A stretch of 64,000 nucleotides of DNA from Vallitalea pronyensis (GTDB taxonomy: Bacteria > Bacillota > Clostridia > Lachnospirales > Vallitaleaceae). The stretch is taken from assembly GCF_018141445.1 (NCBI RefSeq), contig NZ_CP058649.1, positions 515,001 through 579,000 on the forward strand. The letters run 5' to 3'. How positions within the stretch are numbered: the stretch's first letter is position 1; each line of letters starts with the position of its first letter. A program made the translations under genes and the position numbers. Positions 36,044 through 43,918 of the stretch are shown here, piece by piece. Below the pieces are notes generated by a model that did no database searches, was not told the DNA's origin, and saw nothing but the letters and a program-made list of their open reading frames with translations.

Positions 36044-36295
36044 TCATATATGCTTATCCTTATATGCTTTAAGGGCTTTTGCTAATTGGTCTGGACATGA
36101 AGTGAGTCTTGGCCCACAGGATAAACCATCCAGACGCTTGATGACGTCGTCAATATCCATTCCTTCAATTAAGCTGCTGATGCCAGAAAGGTTACCTGCA
36201 CAGCCAGCCGTGAATTGAACATTCTTAACCTTACGGTCTTCCACTTCAAATGCGATTTGCTTAGCACATGTTCCTGATGTTTTATATTCATACAT
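36044..36295 (-). CDS. TSCPD-domain protein (TIGR03905 type)
   Basis: 83 residues, small cytoplasmic protein with conserved cysteines: GTCAKQIAFEV, FTAGCAGNLSG and the name-giving TSCPDQLAKAL. Related to the C-terminal zinc/TSCPD domain of vitamin-B12-dependent ribonucleotide reductases; stand-alone versions have no known function that I can state. GGAAGGAC about 9 bp upstream of the ATG. Confidence 0.9.
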   Translation of the reverse strand: MYEYKTSGTCAKQIAFEVEDRKVKNVQFTAGCAGNLSGISSLIEGMDIDDVIKRLDGLSCGPRLTSCPDQLAKALKAYKDKHI

Positions 36296-36379
36296 ATGTA
36301 TCGTCCTTCCTTACTTAATCCACTGCTACATCCAATTCAAAATCAATTCAGTATACCACACATCCCCATAATCAATCAA

Positions 36380-37217
36380 ATGACAAGGGGACGTTTCGTT
36401 TGTCATGTTTTTGGTAGGTTATTAAATGTTGTGGTTAATGGTAAGCAAGTTAAGCGTGTGTTTCCCATTATGACAAGGGGACGTTTCGCGCGTCATATTC
36501 TATGTACATATCATGGTATTAGAACATAATGTTTATATTCAAGTAACTAATAACTAGATATACTAGTCTTTTTGCTGGAGAGGGAAAAGGATAACAAACA
36601 AAACGTACTATTCATAATAAAAATACTATACTTGTTTTTTGAAGAAGTAGCATGACAAGGGGACGTTTCGCGTGTCATATTCTATGTACATATCATGGTA
36701 TTAGAACATAATGCTTATATTTAAGTAGCTAATAACTAGATATACTAATCTTTTTGCTGGAGAGGGAAAAGGATAACAAGCAAAACGTACTATTAATAAT
36801 AAAAAAACTATACTCATTATTTGAAGAAATAGGAGTAATATGACAAACGAAACGTCCCCTTGTCATCATACCCTTGTCATAATCAATGGCTATACATGTA
36901 CAAAAGCTATCGTATACCACCCATCAAAATAATCAATTAAATGATAAGGAGTCGTTTGGAGACTAGTGAAAAAGTCAATATAAAAAAATTCCCAACTGTA
37001 GTATAATATAGGTACGACTAATAAAAATGACAAGGGGACGTTTCCTGTGTCATGGGCGAAGTACATATTTTGGTATTAGAGCATAATGACTACATATAAA
37101 TGAAGAGTAGATATTCATATTTTTTTTGTAGAAGAAGGAATATAAGATGACAAAGGAAACGTCCCCGTGTCATACGAAAGAAGGAATTTGATGACAAGGG
37201 AAACGTCCCCGTGTCAT
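36380..37217. repeat. Array of seven 27-bp palindromic (REP-like) repeats plus one degenerate copy
   Basis: Each unit has ends ATGACA/TGTCAT around a polar core AAGGGGACGTTTCNN. Plus orientation: 36380-36406, 36470-36496, 36652-36678, 37027-37053. Inverted: 36840-36866, 37147-37173, 37191-37217. A degenerate copy lies near 36941-36966. The spacing of plus and inverted copies gives BIME/MITE-like units. This fills the 36296-37237 gap; no gene is present in it. Some frames across it are only translated repeat. Confidence 0.92.
36470..36839 (+). repeat. 182-188-bp tandem duplication starting with a palindromic unit
   Basis: Unit 1 36470-36651 and unit 2 36652-36839 agree closely over their entire length (for instance TATTCTATGTACATATCATG and CTGGAGAGGGAAAAGGATAA in both). 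A third, shortened and diverged copy runs 37027-37146 (GTACATATTTTGGTATTAGA). Confidence 0.88.
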
Positions 37218-37237
37218 GAAGGATATGGAGGAAAGTG

Positions 37238-37936
37238 ATGAGAATAGTTGGTATTATAGGTGCTATGGATGAGGAAGTAGATGTGTTGAAGGAGCAAATG
37301 GAAGTGGCGTGCATTGAGGAACAAGCCAGTTTGGCCTTCTACGTGGGTAAATTATTTGGACAACAAGCTGTTGTGGTACGTTGTGGTATTGGGAAAGTTA
37401 ATGCAGCCATATGTACCCAGATTATGATTGATAAGTTCAATGTGGATATGGTCATTAATACAGGGGTAGCAGGAGCCTTAAGCCATACATTAAATATTGG
37501 CGACATTGTTATATCAAAAGATACGTTGCAATATGATATGGACGCCACTGGCTTTGGTTATAAGCTAGGGGAAATCCCCCGTATGGATGAGAGTTGTTTT
37601 GTAGCAGATGCTTGCTTGGTTGCGTTAGCACAAAAGGCTTCGGAAAGCATTGATACGGAGACTAATGTTTTTGTGGAACGGATTGTAACGGGGGATCAAT
37701 TTATTTCTGATTCAGATAAAAAAGAAGCTCTGATTAAGACTTTTGGAGGGTTTTGCACAGAGATGGAGGGTGCGTCTATCGGTCAAGTTTGCTATCTTAA
37801 TAAGATGCCTTATGTGGTCATACGTTCTATATCGGATAAAGCGGATCAATCAGCAGAGATGAATTATGCCGAATTTGTAGAGGTAGCAGTACATAATTCC
37901 ACGAAAATGATCGAAGGCATGCTTCATTTACTATAA
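37238..37936 (+). CDS. mtnN: 5'-methylthioadenosine/S-adenosylhomocysteine nucleosidase
   Basis: 232 residues. IIGAMDEEVD (catalytic Glu region), VNTGVAGAL, FCTEMEGASIGQV (purine/ribose-binding ME-G) and IRSISDKAD (catalytic Asp) are the family motifs. Splits MTA and SAH to adenine and the thioribose sugar in the methyl cycle, cytoplasmic. ATG at 37238 with GGAGG 6 bp upstream; a GTG one codon earlier is less likely. The last REP-like palindrome ends 20 bp before the start, so it lies in the 5' leader. Confidence 0.95.
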   Translation: MRIVGIIGAMDEEVDVLKEQMEVACIEEQASLAFYVGKLFGQQAVVVRCGIGKVNAAICTQIMIDKFNVDMVINTGVAGALSHTLNIGDIVISKDTLQYDMDATGFGYKLGEIPRMDESCFVADACLVALAQKASESIDTETNVFVERIVTGDQFISDSDKKEALIKTFGGFCTEMEGASIGQVCYLNKMPYVVIRSISDKADQSAEMNYAEFVEVAVHNSTKMIEGMLHLL

Positions 37937-38022
37937 TTGTAAAAAATTTACATATATCCCTTTCCAATAGGACAAGTTTGATGTATAATAATTGTAAATA
38001 ATTGGAAGAGGGGGATCTTTTC

Positions 38023-38760
38023 ATGTATACATTAATTAACAATATTGTATGTATAGGGTTACTAGTCATATTTCTTGTGGGGGTATTTAGTTGTCTAACG
38101 GCAAATAATAAATACAATGGCATACTCAAAACGGTTGATGGAAAATTTATGGACAAGGATGTATTAATGATTGAACATACATACCGTCATCTTGTGGTAT
38201 CAGGTAGAAAGCCGCTGAATACTAAGATTTTTGTTGAGAAAAATCTTTATGGTATTAAGGTGAATAAAGTACCGATTTATATTCTAGAAGATCTAGCTGT
38301 TAATACCCTCTATTGTACAATCTTAGTTGGGTTGACCTTTACTTTTTTGGAAATAGCTTTGATGAGTAAAATGGAAGTTAAGCAGTTACAAAGTGTGCTG
38401 TTATGTGGTATAGTAGGACTTATACTAGGAGTCTTGTTATTAGGTGTTCGTATGGTATGTCGGTTGGAAGATAAGAAAGAAATTGCTACCATATACATGT
38501 GTAATCATCTTGATAACGAGTTAAAAATTGTTATGGATGGAGTTAAGATTGCTAATGAAGGTTATGGTAAAAATAAGAAAGATAAAAAGATTCGTAAGAT
38601 TCGCAAAGGGCTTTTTAAAGGTCTTAAAACTAGCCATGAACATGGCGACTCTCGGGTTGAATATCTACGACCAAGTGCAAAAGTTTCAAAAAAAAGAGCC
38701 AATAAATCCGTAATGGATGAGGATTTTCTTGATGATGTTATCAAAGAATTAATGTCTTAA
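38023..38760 (+). CDS. Membrane protein of unknown function
   Basis: 245 residues. One N-terminal membrane segment (about 3-25), a cytoplasmic or external stretch (TYRHLVVSGRKPLNTKIFVEKNLYG), two further segments (about 100-122 and 128-150), then a basic tail rich in Lys (KNKKDKKIRKIRKGLFKGLK) and an acidic end. The middle resembles MotA/TolQ-ExbB-like proteins only loosely; no family assigned. AGAGGGGGAT about 8 bp before the ATG. A TATAAT (37984-37989) gives it a possible own promoter, and a terminator follows. Confidence 0.75.
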   Translation: MYTLINNIVCIGLLVIFLVGVFSCLTANNKYNGILKTVDGKFMDKDVLMIEHTYRHLVVSGRKPLNTKIFVEKNLYGIKVNKVPIYILEDLAVNTLYCTILVGLTFTFLEIALMSKMEVKQLQSVLLCGIVGLILGVLLLGVRMVCRLEDKKEIATIYMCNHLDNELKIVMDGVKIANEGYGKNKKDKKIRKIRKGLFKGLKTSHEHGDSRVEYLRPSAKVSKKRANKSVMDEDFLDDVIKELMS

Positions 38761-38792
38761 GTGATAGGCATACAATTACTGAAAAGCCGTAA

Positions 38793-38817
38793 ATGCCGTG
38801 CTATGCACGGTATTTTT
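38793..38817 (+). terminator. Intrinsic terminator
   Basis: ATGCCGTGC pairs with GCACGGTAT (one G-U) around a 3-nt loop, followed by TTTTTG. Confidence 0.85.
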
Positions 38818-38861
38818 GTTACTTTATAGGATCGTTCTTAATTTAATAAATGAGATAGTGG

Positions 38862-38922
38862 CAAGGATACTTTCTTAACGAAACAATTTACTTCACAAGT
38901 CGCCACGTAGTCGCCTTGTTCT
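38862..38922. repeat. Dispersed repeat, copy B
   Basis: 61 bp matching 35921-35981 without gaps, about 86 % identity, including CGCCACGTAGTCG. The 38818-39194 gap otherwise holds only the possible por promoter (TTGATA 39044-39049, 16 bp, TATAAT 39066-39071). Confidence 0.75.
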
Positions 38923-39194
38923 AGAAAATAAAAAAATAAATGGAGTTTAAGTTAAACGGTATATTCTAAGATGCTTTTACTTATACTTAAATTGGTACGA
39001 CCGATAAAAAATAGTAAAACAGTAAATAATAGACAATTAATACTTGATAATAATAATTATCATGTTATAATAATTGTTGTAGGTGTTTTTGGTATATTGT
39101 CCCATGATGATAACAAAGACACGCTAGATTTGTGTAACATATTGCGTTAACTATATATGGTAAATAATGAACTAATTCATAAGGAGGAAAAAAG

Positions 39195-40253
39195 ATGCGT
39201 GTAAATCTACCTGTTACAAACGATCATGGCTTTTTTGAGTTTAGGCTTGAAAGTATTGGCGGTTTGGGAGCCAATCTTTGCGGTAAAATTTTGGGTGAGC
39301 TAGGGGCGCTATATCTTGGACTTAACAGTTCAAACTTCGCAAGCTATGGCTCAGAAAAAAGAGGCACACCAGTCAAATCTTTTGTAAGATATTGCGATCC
39401 AGAAAAAGTAATAAGAATCAACAGTCCTGTGGAGAAACCTCATGTATTGGGTATCTTTCATGAAAGATTAGCTGGCAAAATACCAGTCATGGCAGGTGTT
39501 GATGAACAAACAATGGTGGTGATTAATACCAACGATGACCCAGATTACGTAAGGGATCATCTTAAAATGCATGCAGGCACATTAGCTTGTATTGATGCTT
39601 TACAAATTGCATTGGAAGAAAACACCCGAATTAATATGGTGATGTTAGGTGCCATTGCCAAAGTAGCTGGATTCATTCCTTTAGATGTGCTTGAGGAAGC
39701 CGTTCGAAATACCATCGGTAAAAAATACCCAGCAGCATTAAAAGGTAATCTAGCTGGTGTGAAACGTGGTTATGAAGAATTAAGCTTAACCAAATATGAC
39801 AATGATGGCAAGTATCCCTATAGAGAATATGAAGAAGTAAAAAGAGATTGGGGATATGCCAATGCACCCATCGGCGGTGTGAATACCGTACCCGGCAGCA
39901 CAGCATCCAATGATTTAACCGCTAGTCGTGAAGGGTATGTGCCTTTATTCCACGTTGAAAAATGTATCAATTGTGGTCTATGTGATACCACATGTCCAGA
40001 TATGGTATATCAATTTGTAGAAGGCGAGTACAGGGGAAAACCATCCATGGTGAATAAAGGTCCTGATTATCACCATTGTAAAGGCTGTCTAAGATGTGTT
40101 GAGGTCTGTCCAACAGCTGCCCTTACAGCAGAACTGGAGAGAGACCACGATATATGGAACATACATGTGCGAAATAAAGATTTGATTGTAGAGTCCATGG
40201 AATTTGAAGATACTGGGGCGAATTCCATCGTGAATACGGAAAGCGGCAATTAA
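39195..40253 (+). CDS. 2-Oxoacid:ferredoxin oxidoreductase, fused gamma and ferredoxin (delta) subunits
   Basis: 352 residues. Residues 1-190: gamma-type domain (FEFRLESIGGLGANLCGKIL ... FASYGSEKRGTPVKSFVRY). Residues about 250-320: two [4Fe-4S] clusters, CINCGLCDTTCP and CKGCLRCVEVCP. The complex oxidatively decarboxylates a 2-oxoacid to acyl-CoA, passing electrons to ferredoxin. GGAGG before the ATG. The alpha-beta gene follows 72 bp later. Substrate (pyruvate or a branched-chain oxoacid) not decided by sequence. Confidence 0.9.
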   Translation: MRVNLPVTNDHGFFEFRLESIGGLGANLCGKILGELGALYLGLNSSNFASYGSEKRGTPVKSFVRYCDPEKVIRINSPVEKPHVLGIFHERLAGKIPVMAGVDEQTMVVINTNDDPDYVRDHLKMHAGTLACIDALQIALEENTRINMVMLGAIAKVAGFIPLDVLEEAVRNTIGKKYPAALKGNLAGVKRGYEELSLTKYDNDGKYPYREYEEVKRDWGYANAPIGGVNTVPGSTASNDLTASREGYVPLFHVEKCINCGLCDTTCPDMVYQFVEGEYRGKPSMVNKGPDYHHCKGCLRCVEVCPTAALTAELERDHDIWNIHVRNKDLIVESMEFEDTGANSIVNTESGN

Positions 40254-40325
40254 GCAAGATACCTGATAGATAATGGATAAAAGCTAGTGAATCGAATAAG
40301 ATAATACATGAAGGAGGATCCAAGA

Positions 40326-42572
40326 ATGGTAGAACAGAACATTGTTTTTGATAGTGGAAATGAGCTGGCGGCTTATGCTGCTAAACAGATAAATTACCAT
40401 GTCATGGGTTATTATCCCATAACCCCATCAACAAAAATTGCAGAACATCTTGATTTATTAAAAGCAGAAGGCGAGCATGAGGTTGTCATGATACCAGGTG
40501 ATGGTGAACATGGTGCAGCAGGTATTTGTTATGGTGCTACTGCTGGTGGTGGACGTGTTTTTAATGCCACATCTGCCAATGGTTTATTATATGCTTTGGA
40601 GCAATTACCTGTACAGTCAGGTACACGATTACCCATGGTACTTAACGTTGTATGTCGGACGGTGTCCGGTCCCCTTTCTATAAAAGGTGATCATAGCGAT
40701 ATTATGTATACCCTCAATGCGGGCTGGGTTATTCTATTTGCAAAAGACCCTCAAAGGGTGTACGACATGAATATCTGTGCATTAAAAATTGCTGAAAAAG
40801 TAAAACTGCCTGTTATCGTTGCTTTCGATGGTTTCTTTACAAGCCATCAGAAAAGAAGAGCAAACGTATTTGCTCATGATGAGGATGTGCAAAAGTTTAT
40901 TGGTGAATACCATGCAGAACATCATTTGCTTGACCCTGATAAACCCGTTACCATGGGTTCATACATGAATGAGCCTGACCTGATTAATAATAAATTCCAA
41001 TTGCATGAAGCCATGGAAGAAGCAAGAGGTGTCATAAAAGACGTACTTAAGGAATACGGCGAACTATCCGGCAGAGCCTATGACGTTGTTGAAGGCTATA
41101 AGATGGAAGATGCAGAAGCCGCATTATTTATTATAGGTTCCAGTTATGATACAGCCATTGCTGCTGTTGATGAGCTAAGAAAAGAAGGTAAAAAAGTAGG
41201 TGTATTTGCAGTTAATGCCCTAAGACCTTGGTACAAAGAGGACATCTATGATATGGTGAAAAACACCAAAGCCATCGTCGTAGCGGATCGTCAAGATAGT
41301 TATGGTGGTAATGGTGGAAATTTATCTATTGAGTTAAAAGCAACCCTTCAAGATTTTAAATCCAATATTGAAGTGGCAACATTGGTTTATGGTCTAAGTG
41401 GTAAAGATTTCTATATAGAAGATGCTGTGGATATGCTCAATCGTGCACTGGATATAGCCAAGAGTCAGAAAGTAGAAAATCGATTTGATTATTTTGGGAA
41501 CTATCCAGGGAAAGAAGATTACGAACCTACACAGTTATTTGACCCCATTACCAAAGAACAGTCTTCTCCTGGTGTGACTACCGTCATAGAAGATGAAAAG
41601 ACAGGTCAATACAAAGTAAAAGGCGGCGTGCCAAAGAATGCTACCAAGATGCCAAAAAGATGGGGACCAGGTCATGGTGCATGTCCAGGTTGTGGTATTC
41701 CCGTTAATGTTAATTTATTACTAAAAGGTATTGAAGGCAATGTGGTATTGCTGTTCCAAACAGGCTGCGGTATGGTTGTTACAACGGCTTATCCTCAGAC
41801 AGCATTTAGAGTAAGTTATGTTCACAACCTCTTCCAAAATGGTGGTGCAACATTATCTGGACTTGTTGAAATGTTCCATGAGAAGCAAAGAAGGGGCGAA
41901 ATACCAGAAGGTGATGATTTCACATTTATCATGATTAGTGGTGATGGTGGTCTTGATATTGGTATGGGACCAGCCCTGGGAGCAGCACTTCGTAACCATA
42001 GAATGATTATTATGGAGTACGATAATGGTGGTTATATGAATACAGGTTACCAGCTGTCCTACTCAACGCCAAAAGGTGCTAAGACATCCACATCCCATGT
42101 GGGGCCTGCACAAGCAGGGAAATCTTTTACCAATAAAGATACACCCATGCTTTTTGCAGCAACGGGTATTCCATATGTGGCTACCGTTGCAGAATTCTTG
42201 CCAGCTGATTTTATTAAAAAGGCAGCTAAGGCTCAGAAGTATGCCACCGAGCATGGCCTAGCATTTATAAAAGCTTTATCCGCTTGTCCACTCAATTGGG
42301 GTGACGAACCTCGTTATGAACGAAGTGTTATTGAAGCCGGTGTAAATAGCTGTTATCATCCACTTTACGAAATTGAGAATGGTATTACCACCATTACCTA
42401 TAACCCTGAAGATAAGGATAAGCGCATCCCTATGGGTGATTTCTTCAAGATGATGGGCAGAACCAAGCATTTAGTGAAGCCTCAATATGAAGAACTGCTA
42501 AAAGAAATCCAACAAGAAGTGGATGGAAGATGGGAAAGATTAAAGGCTAGAAACGACAGCCCTGTGTTATAG
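40326..42572 (+). CDS. 2-Oxoacid:ferredoxin oxidoreductase, fused alpha and beta subunits
   Basis: 748 residues. Alpha part (about 1-390): VMGYYPITPSTKIAEHLD, VMIPGDGEHGAAGICYGA, DRQDSYGGNGG. A linker of about 60 residues follows, then the TPP-binding beta part: WGPGHGACPGCGIPVNVN (cluster-binding Cys pair), LFQTGCGMVV, ISGDGGLDIGMGP ... MEYDNGGYMNTG (TPP/Mg motif). Start at 40326 has AAGGAGG 10 bp upstream. With the preceding gene this makes a full POR-type enzyme in two chains; usually there are four chains or a single large one. Confidence 0.9.
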   Translation: MVEQNIVFDSGNELAAYAAKQINYHVMGYYPITPSTKIAEHLDLLKAEGEHEVVMIPGDGEHGAAGICYGATAGGGRVFNATSANGLLYALEQLPVQSGTRLPMVLNVVCRTVSGPLSIKGDHSDIMYTLNAGWVILFAKDPQRVYDMNICALKIAEKVKLPVIVAFDGFFTSHQKRRANVFAHDEDVQKFIGEYHAEHHLLDPDKPVTMGSYMNEPDLINNKFQLHEAMEEARGVIKDVLKEYGELSGRAYDVVEGYKMEDAEAALFIIGSSYDTAIAAVDELRKEGKKVGVFAVNALRPWYKEDIYDMVKNTKAIVVADRQDSYGGNGGNLSIELKATLQDFKSNIEVATLVYGLSGKDFYIEDAVDMLNRALDIAKSQKVENRFDYFGNYPGKEDYEPTQLFDPITKEQSSPGVTTVIEDEKTGQYKVKGGVPKNATKMPKRWGPGHGACPGCGIPVNVNLLLKGIEGNVVLLFQTGCGMVVTTAYPQTAFRVSYVHNLFQNGGATLSGLVEMFHEKQRRGEIPEGDDFTFIMISGDGGLDIGMGPALGAALRNHRMIIMEYDNGGYMNTGYQLSYSTPKGAKTSTSHVGPAQAGKSFTNKDTPMLFAATGIPYVATVAEFLPADFIKKAAKAQKYATEHGLAFIKALSACPLNWGDEPRYERSVIEAGVNSCYHPLYEIENGITTITYNPEDKDKRIPMGDFFKMMGRTKHLVKPQYEELLKEIQQEVDGRWERLKARNDSPVL

Positions 42573-42626
42573 AGAAATATAATAGATCATTTTCCATAAG
42601 TTGAAAATTAAATAGTCATGTAGCAT

Positions 42627-42669
42627 AAAGGTACGCGATAGAAGGATAACTTTTATCGCGTACCTTTTG
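42627..42669. terminator. Bidirectional intrinsic terminator
   Basis: AAAGGTACGCGATA (42627-42640) pairs perfectly with TATCGCGTACCTTT (42654-42667); A-run and T-run on the two sides serve both the por operon and the convergent regulator gene. Confidence 0.9.
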
Positions 42670-42702
42670 TATTGTTTTTTAGAAATAGTTACTCTCTATA
42701 CT

Positions 42703-43611
42703 TTACTTGTTATAAGTCACTTCAACCATGATGTCTTGATTATAATTGCCAAAACCTTTACCAAAAAGGGTGATACCACCTACATGATTAGCGTCCTCAG
42801 GAACAGCTATTCGTAGTGTTAGGTTATGGTTAGCGCTTATAGGCAAAGCATCCAACGTAACATCAGACATTTTGGTACCATCAACATAAGTGCCTGTTTG
42901 ATTAATGCAGATGGTTTTTAATAAACCATATTCGGTTCCTCTTGTCCACCAATCAGGTGTATAGATGCCCTTTTTACCGCCAAAATCCCCAGGGCTTGTC
43001 CAGAAACCAAGGGATACATCATCTAAATAGAAATAAATATCCGAAGGGTAATCTGCTTTATACCCAGGAAACTCAGAGCATAATTCCAGTGATATCATAA
43101 GGGATGTCACGGGACTGTTGTGTGAGAAGATATAGCCAGGTATGGTGTATTCTACAAAGCCCTGTGCAAACCAAAGTAAATGAGCATGGACATGATTAGG
43201 ATCGCTGAAGTATCGGGGATCGTCCACCATGCCTATAAGTTGTTCTGGAGATGCCATGCCACATGTAGGTGCCACCTGATAGTTGGTGAATTGGCCTACA
43301 GGTATGGCTATGGATGATGTGGGCATGGACGCTTTCTCTTTTGAATCAAAAAGAAGGGATATTTCATTGACTGCAAGGGAACACTTTTTTTGCAAACCTC
43401 TTTTGCCTGGACTTAACTCACTTTTTATAACATGGGCATCTTCTAGAGCGTTAATATGCCGTGTAATAATGGTTGATGAAACACTCAGCATAGAAGCAAG
43501 CTCCCCAATATTTCTTGGTTGTATAGCCAGTAATTCCACGATCTTTAGTTTTGTTTCAGAAGAAAAACATTGAAAAAATTTTAGATTCTTGGATGAAACA
43601 TGTATCTTCAT
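42703..43611 (-). CDS. ArsR-type HTH regulator with a large beta-rich C-terminal domain
   Basis: 302 residues. Residues about 8-75 are an ArsR-like winged helix (FSSETKLKIVELLAIQPRNIGELASMLSVSSTIITRHINALEDA). Residues 95-302 are a separate domain rich in aromatic and beta-type sequence (HLLWFAQGFVEYTIPGYIFSHN, YFYLDDVSLGFWTSPGDFGGKKG, HNLTLRIAVPEDANHVGGITLFGKGFG), plausible as a jelly-roll sugar-sensing fold. Divergent from the GH2 gene, so a sugar-responsive regulator of it is likely. AAAAAGGAGAG before the ATG. Confidence 0.82.
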   Translation of the reverse strand: MKIHVSSKNLKFFQCFSSETKLKIVELLAIQPRNIGELASMLSVSSTIITRHINALEDAHVIKSELSPGKRGLQKKCSLAVNEISLLFDSKEKASMPTSSIAIPVGQFTNYQVAPTCGMASPEQLIGMVDDPRYFSDPNHVHAHLLWFAQGFVEYTIPGYIFSHNSPVTSLMISLELCSEFPGYKADYPSDIYFYLDDVSLGFWTSPGDFGGKKGIYTPDWWTRGTEYGLLKTICINQTGTYVDGTKMSDVTLDALPISANHNLTLRIAVPEDANHVGGITLFGKGFGNYNQDIMVEVTYNK

Positions 43612-43830
43612 AAGGCTCTCCTTTTTCTTAACATCCTATAGCACTTATTATATGACGCAGATGGTTTTACGTCAATTTATGAGACGTATCACAGATGTTT
43701 TGCTACCGTAATGGTGACAACGTGTTATCTTTTTTTTATATGGTTTACGTAGCGCATACATGTCCTCATTATAGCATAATAGAGTTAAGAAGCCTATGAT
43801 GAAAGAGGTGATACGTGTTTTACATTTTTA

Positions 43831-43887
43831 TTGACAAATCCATGGTTTCATATTATGATAATAGCATAACTAAAACATTAATTAATG
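43831..43887 (+). promoter_or_regulatory. GH2 promoter with palindromic operator candidate
   Basis: TTGACA (43831-43836), 17 bp, TATGAT (43854-43859). The palindrome CATTAATTAATG (43876-43887) lies just after the start of transcription and is a candidate site for the divergent ArsR-type regulator. Lies in the 307-bp divergent gap 43612-43918. Confidence 0.8.
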
Positions 43888-43918
43888 AACTAATAAGTTT
43901 ATAAAAGGAGGTTATACC

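Noticed and set aside
36380..37217. Regular 27-bp repeats looked at first like a CRISPR array
   Set aside because: Units are palindromic at the ends, occur in both orientations, have spacers from 17 to over 160 bp that are themselves duplicated, and no cas gene is near.
39120..39152. Possible Rex (NADH-sensing repressor) site before the por genes
   Set aside because: TTGTGTAACATATTGCGTTAAC deviates too much from the Rex consensus to be called.
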